Shown here: piece by piece, positions 7,052 through 12,363 of the stretch
Layout of the letters: the number at the start of each line of letters is the position of its first letter
How positions within the stretch are numbered: position 1 is the stretch's first letter
From: Qingrenia yutianensis
Lineage (GTDB): Bacteria; Bacillota; Clostridia; UMGS1810
Assembly: GCF_014385105.1 (NCBI RefSeq)
Contig: NZ_JACRTE010000027.1
Coordinates: forward strand, 1-12,363
Reading direction: 5' to 3'
Length of the DNA: 12,363 nucleotides
The notes under the pieces: model-generated
Databases searched by the model: none
What the model saw: only the letters and a program-made list of their open reading frames with translations
Told to the model about the DNA's origin: nothing
Made by a program: the position numbers and the translations under genes

Positions 7052-7141
7052 CAAGGGGGAACTCCCTTGCCCACGACATCTTTGCAGACGAAGTCTGAAA
7101 GTGTCATAGTGGGTTACACACATTCAAAGAATGTTGTGTAA
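7052..7141 (+). other. Putative oriT of the mobilizable element (MobV type)
   Basis: Three successive inverted repeats lie directly before the relaxase gene. CAAGGG/CCCTTG is at 7052-7069. An imperfect 13-pair stem, 7075-7089 with 7093-7105 (two single-base bulges), has a GAA loop. TTACACACATTC (7114-7125) pairs with GAATGTTGTGTAA (7129-7141, one bulge). Between the last two is TAGTGGGTTA (7107-7116), one base different from the nick region TAGTGTG/TTA of the MobV prototype plasmid pMV158. The predicted nick is between 7113 and 7114. A hairpin just 5' of nic is typical of MobV origins. Confidence 0.75.
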
Positions 7142-7174
7142 TGGCTTCGCCCCCTGCTGAGAAAGGAGAGCAAA

Positions 7175-8440
7175 ATGGCAAAAGGCAACAAGGCAGATAT
7201 GAGTTGTGCAAGGGTAAAACAATACACCGCTTCTGATGTGAGTAAGGCGGAAAGGCACAACGAACGCAAGAATGAAACCTATGAAAATATGAATGTGATT
7301 GTGGAGCGAATCCCCTTTAATGTGCATTTCAAAAAGCCGACTGCCCCGACCTATATGGAGCAGTTAAAGCAGATGGAAACAGACGGTCAGGTGTCGCTTC
7401 GTGGACTGAGGAAAGACGCAACACTCTTTAATGAGATTGTGATTGATGTGAACACGATGTACTTCGAGCGTAACGGTGGCTATGAATACGCAAAGCAGTT
7501 TTATGAAGAAGCCTATCATTTTATTGAAGAAAAATTCGGTGCGGACAATGTTATATCGGCGGTAATGCACGCTGATGAAATCAATGTAGCCGCAAGCGAA
7601 GAACTGGGAAAAGAGGTTTACCACTATCATCTTCACGCTATGGTTCTGCCAGTGGTGGAGAAAGAAATCCTATGGAGTAAGCGTTGCAAAGACGAAAAAC
7701 TGCGAGGAACAGTCAAGGAAGTGGTTAATCAGATTAGCCATTCAAAGAAATGGAAATCGGATATTCCGCTGACCGATGAAAAAGGAAATCCGCTTCTTAG
7801 GAAGAACGGCAAGCCGATGTTTCGTGCTTCGTACAGCATACTGCAAGATGAACTGTTTCACTATATGACGGAACAAGGGTTCAAAGGCTTTCAGCGTGGC
7901 GAATACGGAAGTACAGCAGAGCATTTGACTTCCCTGCAATATCAAATCCAACAGGACAAAGAGCGATTGGAGAAGTTGCAGAAGCGTATTCAGAAAGAGC
8001 AAGTCAAGTATGAGCCTGCCCGTCATATCTCTAAAACCTTAAACGAGATTGACGGTATGGGGCAGAAAACAATCACAGGTAAAATGGCAATCTCCAAAGA
8101 GGATTATTCTGAGCTTACTGCCCTTGCCAAAGAGGGAATTACCGGTCGTGCGGAAATCAATAAGTTAGAGCAGAGTGCGAATTATTACCGACAGAAATAT
8201 TTTGACAGTGCAAACGCATTGGAGAGAATGAAAACTAAATACAACGAACTGAAAGAAAAGTGCAAACCTTTTCTTGAAGCGTTGGAACATTTCCCCGAAG
8301 TTGCCAAACTTTTTACCGAAAAAGTGAAGCAACTTTTTTCTTTTAAGGAAGCACAGGAACGAGCCGAAAAAGAAGCAAGGGAAAAAGAAAGACAAGAGCG
8401 TATTAAGGCACGAAGAAACAAGCGTGGTATGGAAAGATAA
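7175..8440 (+). CDS. tnpZ: MobV-family relaxase (Mob/Pre), TnpZ
   Basis: Encodes 421 aa with AAAGGAG (7162-7168) before the ATG. The N-terminal half is a Mob/Pre relaxase domain (PF01076 type): motif I HNERKNETYENMNV at residues 28-41, and the metal-binding motif spread over HADE (132-135) and YHYHLHAMVLPV (His150, 152, 154). The roughly 15-residue insertion between HADE and HxH is, as I recall, usual in clostridial relaxases of this subgroup. It continues with EKEILWSKRCKDEKLRGTVKEV. The C-terminal half (about 240-421) is charged coiled coil. The protein should nick oriT, probably the site just upstream, and lead the strand during transfer with an ICE or plasmid supplying the channel. Its position matches tnpZ in Tn4451. 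Confidence 0.92.
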   Translation: MAKGNKADMSCARVKQYTASDVSKAERHNERKNETYENMNVIVERIPFNVHFKKPTAPTYMEQLKQMETDGQVSLRGLRKDATLFNEIVIDVNTMYFERNGGYEYAKQFYEEAYHFIEEKFGADNVISAVMHADEINVAASEELGKEVYHYHLHAMVLPVVEKEILWSKRCKDEKLRGTVKEVVNQISHSKKWKSDIPLTDEKGNPLLRKNGKPMFRASYSILQDELFHYMTEQGFKGFQRGEYGSTAEHLTSLQYQIQQDKERLEKLQKRIQKEQVKYEPARHISKTLNEIDGMGQKTITGKMAISKEDYSELTALAKEGITGRAEINKLEQSANYYRQKYFDSANALERMKTKYNELKEKCKPFLEALEHFPEVAKLFTEKVKQLFSFKEAQERAEKEAREKERQERIKARRNKRGMER

Positions 8441-8460
8441 CCATTTCCATTATACTCACG

Positions 8461-8477
8461 ACTTAATGACTTCTTGA
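8461..8477 (+). repeat. 17-bp inverted repeat, right copy
   Basis: ACTTAATGACTTCTTGA is the exact reverse complement of 3941-3957 and sits 20 bp after the tnpZ stop. The two copies bracket the cargo, ATPase, oriT and relaxase region. Confidence 0.8.
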
Positions 8478-8503
8478 TATGTTCCGATGAAACAGGCTGT
8501 ATT

Positions 8504-8533
8504 TGTGGGGTGTTCCAAACGGAATGCCCCACA
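8504..8533 (+). promoter_or_regulatory. Strong hairpin upstream of tnpW
   Basis: TGTGGGGTGTTCC / GGAATGCCCCACA makes a 13-pair stem (two G-U) with an AAAC loop. There is no U-tract on either strand, so it is not a classical terminator. It ends 11 bases before the tnpW ribosome site and could protect the mRNA 3' end of tnpZ or influence tnpW expression. Confidence 0.6.
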
Positions 8534-8563
8534 GTCAATTTATGAAAAGGAGAAACGGACTAT

Positions 8564-8752
8564 ATGAAAGAAAACACTTTATCTTATACAACACGAATAG
8601 GCAAAACAACTTTTATTGTCAATGTGAAGCAATCGGAAAGTGCGAAGAAGCCTTTGAATACGGTGTTTCAAGAAATATGCAGACACGAGATGTTGGGAGA
8701 TTTTTCAGCGGATAAATATTTGAATTTAGAAAACTTACAAAAATCATCTTGA
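8564..8752 (+). CDS. tnpW: Transposon-encoded protein TnpW
   Basis: Encodes 62 aa with AAAAGGAG (8545-8552) upstream of the ATG. The pattern TTRIGKTTFIVNVKQSESAKKPLNTVFQEICRHEM fits the small TnpW family found at the right end of Tn4451-like elements (R-IG-T-Y/F-V-NV-FSE-AKET). Biochemical function is unknown. It is the last gene before the right end. Its stop codon TGA (8750-8752) lies inside the TTGACA that would be the -35 box of the circle-joint promoter, so the gene reaches almost to the attachment core, 14 bp away. Confidence 0.85.
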   Translation: MKENTLSYTTRIGKTTFIVNVKQSESAKKPLNTVFQEICRHEMLGDFSADKYLNLENLQKSS

Positions 8753-8754
8753 CA
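8749..8754 (+). promoter_or_regulatory. -35 half of circle-joint promoter (TTGACA)
   Basis: A perfect -35 hexamer reading outward at the right end. In the integrated state the hexamer 17 bp downstream is AGTGGT (8772-8777), so no promoter is formed into the helicase remnant. In the circle it pairs with TATACT from the left end: 13 bases to the GA core plus 4 bases beyond it, 17 in total. Confidence 0.75.
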
Positions 8755-8762
8755 AACTCGTT

Positions 8763-8771
8763 CCCGAAGGC
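8763..8771 (+). other. attR core (right junction of inserted element)
   Basis: CCCGAAGGC, with GA at 8766-8767 as the likely crossover. Sequence to the right resumes the ICE helicase in the correct frame (GAA GGC AGT GGT TAT CGT). Confidence 0.75.
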
Positions 8772-10376
8772 AGTGGTTATCGTATGAAAACAAGGTTTGC
8801 AAAATTCTTTAATTTGCCCGAACTCATTGCAATGTTCAAAGAGGTTGCCGATATTCAGACGGCGGATATGCTGAATTTGCCCGTGCCGGAGGTTGAATAT
8901 CACAACGAGGTTGCAGAGCCGACCCAATTTCAAAAGGATATGGTGGCAGACCTCGGAGAACGAGCCGAGGAAGTGCGTAAAAGGACTGTTGATCCGAGTG
9001 TTGACAATATGCTGAAAATAACAAACGACGGCAGAAAATTGGCACTCGACCAAAGAATGATAAATCCTATGCTCCCCGATGATGAAACCTCAAAGGTATC
9101 GGTATGTGCAAACCGTGTGTATGATATATGGGAGGAAACAAAAGATAAGAAAGCAACGCAATTACTCTTTTGCGACCTTTCCACACCGAAGAATGACGGT
9201 ACATTTTCCGTGTATAACAGCATACGGGAAAAGCTGCTCCAAAAAGGCATACCCGAAAATGAGGTTGCTTTTATTCACGATGCAAACACAGAGGTTAAAA
9301 AAGATGAATTATTCAAGAAAGTGCGAAGCGGTGATGTTCGTGTGCTTCTCGGCTCTACCTCAAAAATGGGTGCAGGGACAAATGTGCAAAAACTGCTCTA
9401 TGCCTCGCACGACCTTGACTGCCCGTGGCGTCCGGCAGACCTCGAACAGCGAGCAGGGCGTATCATCAGACAAGGCAATACAAACGAGAAAGTGCATATC
9501 TACCGTTATGTAACCAAAGGAACCTTTGACACTTATATGTGGCAGACGGTGGAGCAAAAGCAGAAATTCATATCGCAGATATTTACTTCAAAATCTCCCG
9601 TCAGAGTTGCGGACGATATTGACCCAACCGCCCTGTCCTTTGCGGAGATAAAGGCACTCTCGACAGGTAATCCGCACATTAAGGAAAAGATGGAGCTTGA
9701 TATGGAGGTATCCAAGCTGAAGCTGATAAAATCGTCCTTTATGTCGCAGATTTACGACCTCGAAGATAAGGTTGTGAAATTCTACCCCAAACAAATTGCA
9801 GAAATCGCAGCAAGAATAAAAGGGCTTGAAAAGGATATTGAAACTGTCAAGCAGTATCCGAAGGCTGAGGATAAATTCAACACAATGACGATTGACGGGT
9901 TTGGATATTTTGAAAAGGAAAAAGCGGGTAACGCTCTTATTGAACGCTGCAAGAAAATGACCTCGGAAGAGCCGGTGAATATCGGTGATTACCGAGGTTT
10001 TTCTATGGAACTTTCCTTTGACAGTTTTCAAAAATTATTCTATGTAACTCTTGTCGGGTGTTTGTCGCATAAGGTTGAACTCGGAACAGATGTGTTCGGT
10101 AATATCCAGCGTATCGACAATGCTTTGGACGGTTTTGAAAAACGGCTTGAAACCGAAAAAGAAAAACTCGCAAACACCAATACGCAGTACGAAACTGCAA
10201 AAGCTGAAGCAAAACGGGCGTTTCCGCAGGAGGCGGAATTGCAGGAAAAAACAAAACGCCTTGCCGCAGTCGAAGCGCTGCTCAAAATGGATAAAAAGGA
10301 CGATAATGTTATCGACACCGATGTTTCCGATGCGGAAGTGCCGCAGCAAAAGCGTGAATACGCTATGGCAAGGTAA
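8768..10376 (+). CDS. ICE SNF2-family helicase, 3' portion, cut off from its start by the insertion
   Basis: The open frame continues the helicase of 1-1259 from the exact codon where it was broken; an in-frame ATG at 8784 has no ribosome site, so independent translation is unlikely. It encodes the second helicase lobe: NDGRKLALDQRM, the motif IV-like CDLSTPK, and motifs V-VI in GSTSKMGAGTNVQ...DLDCPWRPADLEQRAGRIIRQGN, where the arginines of motif VI are intact. A C-terminal region of long charged helices follows (from about 9690). The TAA is at 10374-10376. No frameshift or internal stop is present, which points to a recent or reversible insertion. mobC follows about 150 bp downstream. Confidence 0.9.
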
Positions 10377-10401
10377 AAAATATACGCCGAAGGCGGACGG
10401 G

Positions 10402-10421
10402 ACAAATGCGTGAGCATTTGT
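10402..10421 (+). other. Perfect hairpin after the helicase gene
   Basis: ACAAATGC, loop GTGA (a GNRA tetraloop as RNA), GCATTTGT: eight perfect pairs located 25 bp after the helicase stop. There is no U-tract. It lies just outside the duplicated segment and may belong to the ICE oriT region or act as an mRNA 3' structure. Confidence 0.6.
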
Positions 10422-10425
10422 ATTA

Positions 10426-10462
10426 GCAAGCACGGCATTTTGACGGCAAAACGCCCGCTTGT
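10426..10462 (+). other. Putative ICE oriT hairpin, copy 1
   Basis: Outer stem GCAAGC (10426-10431) with GCTTGT (10457-10462) and inner stem GGCATTTTG (10434-10442) with CAAAACGCC (10447-10455, one mismatch), loop ACGG. Placement just before mobC and a MOBP relaxase is where oriT is expected. I do not recognise the nick site itself. Confidence 0.5.
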
Positions 10463-10521
10463 TAGTGGTAATGCCCCTAATACCCCGCCGCACGGCTAAA
10501 AGAAATGAGGTGATTTTAACA

Positions 10522-10695
10522 ATGGATAAAATCAAAATATCGGTACGACTCACCGAACAGGAACACAAGAGGCTGAAAGCAAATGCCGCCGCTTGTGCCT
10601 TAAAAATGGAGCCATATATCCGCAAGCACGGCATTTTGACGGCAAAACGCCCGCTTGTTAGTGGTAATGCCCCTAATACCCCGCCGCACGGCTAA
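10522..10695 (+). pseudogene. Truncated duplicate of mobC
   Basis: A 57-codon frame starting at ATG 10522 with GAGGTGA at 10507-10513. The first 35 residues (MDKIKISVRLTEQEHKRLKA...EPYIRK) are identical to intact mobC; the remaining 22 are read from the non-coding leader of the second repeat unit and end at TAG-free read-through into TAA at 10693-10695. It would make a ribbon-helix-helix-like N-terminus without the rest. It is a by-product of the tandem duplication. If translated it might still bind oriT DNA or dimerise with full MobC, which is speculative. Confidence 0.75.
10622..10658 (+). other. Putative ICE oriT hairpin, copy 2
   Basis: Identical to the copy at 10426-10462, shifted by 196 bp, and located directly upstream of the intact mobC. 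This is the copy in the normal position relative to mobC and the relaxase. Confidence 0.5.
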
Positions 10696-10717
10696 AAGAA
10701 ATGAGGTGATTTTAACA

Positions 10718-11020
10718 ATGGATAAAATCAAAATATCGGTACGACTCACCGAACAGGAACACAAGAGGCTGAAAGCAAATGCCGCCGCTTGTGCCTTAAA
10801 AATGGAGCCATATATCCGCAAGCTGATTATGGGGAAAGAGATTCGCCCCCGTCCGCCCGATGAATATGTAAGACTGCTTCGTGAGATAAACGCTATCGGA
10901 AACAACATAAATCAGATAGCACATATCGCAAATGCCCAGCAGTATATTTCGGAGGATAAAATTGAAACTGTGCTGCAAATGCAAAACGATATTATGCGTC
11001 TTGTGAGGAGCGTCCGATAA
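10718..11020 (+). CDS. mobC: MobC-like mobilization protein (relaxosome accessory)
   Basis: Encodes 100 aa. The N-terminus KIKISVRLTEQEHKRLKANAAACALKMEPYIRKLIMGK has the strand-helix-helix pattern of ribbon-helix-helix DNA-binding proteins, and the second half (YVRLLREINAIGNNINQIAHIAN...DIMRLVRSV) carries the conserved G-NNINQIA motif of the MobC family. These proteins bind oriT, open the DNA near nic and help the relaxase. GAGGTGA at 10703-10709 sets the start. The stop overlaps the relaxase start by one base (TAATG), showing translational coupling. Confidence 0.9.
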   Translation: MDKIKISVRLTEQEHKRLKANAAACALKMEPYIRKLIMGKEIRPRPPDEYVRLLREINAIGNNINQIAHIANAQQYISEDKIETVLQMQNDIMRLVRSVR

Positions 11021-12363
11021 TGGCAATTACGAAAATATGGACGGTCAAATCAAGGCTTGATTCAAGTCTTAACTATATTACAAATCCCGACAAGACAAGC
11101 ATAAAACCCGACATTGATGCGGTAGAGGGTGTAATCAAATATATAAAAAATGAGGACAAGACCGAAAATTGCCTTTATGTCAAAGCATATAACTGCACGA
11201 CGGATAATCCATACGCCGATATGATAGACACACAGGAGTTTTTCGGGAAAGCAGGACATAAAAACGCCGTACTTGCGTATCATTTGGTGCAGTCTTTTAA
11301 GGATTTTGAAACAACACCGGAGATTGCTCATAAATGCGGACTTGAACTTGCGGAGCGTTTGTTTGCGGATAAATACGAAGTGGTCGTTGCAACTCATCTT
11401 GACCATAAGCACTTGCACAATCATCTGATTATAAACTCTGTATCCTATGCGGACGGCTACAAATACCGAAATAATTTCAAGGACTATTTCATAGACATTC
11501 GAGGAATATCGGATCAAATTTGCAGAGAAAACTGTCTGTCGGTAATCGACAAACCCCAAAGGCGAGGTATGCACTACGGCGAATGGCTGGCATTAAAAGA
11601 AGGCAGACCGACTATCCGTGGCACTATCCGCCGTGATATTGATGAGATTATAAAATGCTCATATACAATGGAGCAGTTTTGGAATAATCTCAAAAAACGA
11701 GGTTTTGTCATTCACAGAAAAGGTCCGAACATCAAATATACATCAATAATCGCACCGAACGCAAAACGCCCGATGAGGCTTGATAATCTCGGCAAGAATT
11801 ACAGTGAAGCGGAAATATTGCAAAGGATAATCGCAACCCGAAACGGAATTATCACGGCTTCCCCGTCCGAAATGCCGAAAAGACAATACAAATTCAAAGG
11901 TAACATTAAAGATGTAAAGGGCAAAAAGTTAAAAGGCTTTGTTGCCCTCTACTTTCACTACCTCTATTTATTCAAGAAAATCGAGCGTAAACAGACACCG
12001 CAGAGGGTGTCATTTTTTATGCGTGAGGAAATGATAAAATTCGACCGTTACCAACGGCAGTTCAAATTCTTATTTTCGCACGATATTGAAACGGGCGAAG
12101 ATTTGCAGAAATACCAAAAGGACAAAGAAGCCGAAGTTGAGATTTTAATTACACGGCGAAAAAAACTCTATGACGAAAGGACTGATGAAAATTGTGATGA
12201 TGTCAAAGAAAAAGCGAAAGAAATCAATGCGGAGCTTAATGAAATCCGAAAAGAAATCAGACTGTGCAAAGCAATATTTAAGGATTCGTATAAAATTGCC
12301 GAGAAAAAACGGCAGGCGCTCGCTTTGCAGAAACAGGCAGACAAGGAGTTGAGAGAAAATGAA
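11020..12363 (+). CDS. MOBP-type relaxase of the ICE (3' end outside window)
   Basis: An open frame of 448 codons runs to the end of the window without a stop. It starts at ATG 11020, overlapping the mobC stop. It is a Relaxase-domain (PF03432-type) HUH endonuclease: the probable catalytic Tyr19 lies in SLNYITNPDKT, the HLVQSF motif at 88-93 and the metal-binding motif HLDHKHLHNHLIIN at 126-139. GMHYGEWLALKEG and the segment MEQFWNNLKKRGFVIHRKG are typical of relaxases of Tn1549-like clostridial ICEs. The C-terminal part (about 385-448) is charged coiled coil. With MobC it should nick the ICE oriT, probably at the hairpin region upstream, and pilot the strand to the type IV channel. Confidence 0.93.
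   Translation, partial: MAITKIWTVKSRLDSSLNYITNPDKTSIKPDIDAVEGVIKYIKNEDKTENCLYVKAYNCTTDNPYADMIDTQEFFGKAGHKNAVLAYHLVQSFKDFETTPEIAHKCGLELAERLFADKYEVVVATHLDHKHLHNHLIINSVSYADGYKYRNNFKDYFIDIRGISDQICRENCLSVIDKPQRRGMHYGEWLALKEGRPTIRGTIRRDIDEIIKCSYTMEQFWNNLKKRGFVIHRKGPNIKYTSIIAPNAKRPMRLDNLGKNYSEAEILQRIIATRNGIITASPSEMPKRQYKFKGNIKDVKGKKLKGFVALYFHYLYLFKKIERKQTPQRVSFFMREEMIKFDRYQRQFKFLFSHDIETGEDLQKYQKDKEAEVEILITRRKKLYDERTDENCDDVKEKAKEINAELNEIRKEIRLCKAIFKDSYKIAEKKRQALALQKQADKELRENE

Larger units (their letters stand above)
1260..8767 (+). mobile_element. Tn4451/Tn4453-type integrative mobilizable element inserted in the ICE helicase gene
   Basis: Boundaries come from reading-frame reconstruction: bases up to 1259 joined to 8768 give an uninterrupted helicase frame (APEGSGYRMKTRFAKF). 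Both junctions share CCCGA (1255-1259 and 8763-8767); a GA core is characteristic of TnpX-type recombinases. Because the next bases also match (G/A then GGC), the true crossover could lie anywhere in this 9-bp near-repeat. The content follows Tn4451 gene order: tnpX, tnpV, cargo, ATPase at the tnpY position, tnpZ, tnpW, all on the + strand. There is no conjugation channel, so it must be mobilized in trans. The catP cargo of Tn4451 is absent and replaced by regulator and membrane-protein genes. Confidence 0.9.
10426..10817 (+). repeat. Exact 196-bp tandem duplication (oriT region plus 5' mobC)
   Basis: Unit 1 (10426-10621) and unit 2 (10622-10817) are identical over 196 bp. GCAAGC begins each unit and occurs a third time at 10818-10823, so a six-base microhomology marks the breakpoint, consistent with slippage or unequal recombination. 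Each unit carries the putative oriT hairpin, the mobC ribosome site and the first 35 codons of mobC. Confidence 0.92.

Noticed and set aside
7029..7109. A 26-codon frame (MMEVSKEV...) running through the oriT region.
   Set aside because: It overlaps the inverted repeats of the presumed oriT and its Shine-Dalgarno-like GGAGG is inside the preceding terminator-like stem; more likely chance, though a leader peptide cannot be excluded.
10003..10908. Several long minus-strand frames opposite the helicase end and mobC.
   Set aside because: They are antisense shadows; the repeated 199-aa/102-aa pair simply reflects the 196-bp duplication.
1..12363. CRISPR arrays, tRNA/rRNA genes or antibiotic-resistance genes.
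   Set aside because: No regularly spaced repeats, no cloverleaf-like sequence and no resistance protein motifs were seen.

Overview
The window looks like a piece of a conjugative element from a low-to-moderate GC Gram-positive, most likely a clostridial (Lachnospiraceae/Oscillospiraceae/Peptostreptococcaceae-type) gut bacterium. This rests on the gene families, strong AGGAGG ribosome sites, TTGACA/TATAAT promoters and Tn4451-type genes. No host chromosomal gene is visible, so the species cannot be named.

Two nested mobile elements are present. The outer one is an integrative conjugative element (ICE), seen at both ends of the window. It contributes a very large SNF2-type helicase gene, present in two pieces (1-1259 and 8768-10376), then a putative oriT, a mobC gene and a MOBP relaxase running off the right edge (11020-12363). 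Inside the ICE a 196-bp segment carrying the putative oriT hairpin and the start of mobC is exactly tandemly duplicated (10426-10621 and 10622-10817).

The inner element (about 1260-8767, about 7.5 kb) is an integrative mobilizable element of the Tn4451/Tn4453 type inserted into the helicase gene. Joining base 1259 to base 8768 restores the helicase reading frame exactly (...APEGSGYRMKTRF...). The shared CCCGA at both junctions includes the GA dinucleotide used by TnpX-type large serine recombinases. Gene order is tnpX (recombinase), tnpV, a cargo region, a small Cys-rich ORF, a RepA-like AAA ATPase (tnpY position), an oriT-like region, tnpZ (MobV relaxase) and tnpW. The slot where Tn4451 carries catP instead holds small membrane proteins and two XRE-type regulators, one of them membrane-tethered. 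No resistance gene is seen.

The genes appear to work as an excision/mobilization unit. TnpX would excise the element as a circle, and the circle junction would assemble a near-consensus promoter (TTGACA from the right end, 17 bp, TATACT from the left end) pointing at tnpX. The MobV relaxase would nick at the oriT-like hairpin region, the AAA ATPase may support replication, and an ICE could supply the conjugation channel. While integrated, the element breaks the ICE helicase; excision would repair it. Less explained features are a structured RNA-like region ending in a U-tract before the ATPase operon, a 17-bp inverted repeat bracketing the cargo/mobilization module, and direct repeats flanking the -10 box of the cargo promoter.
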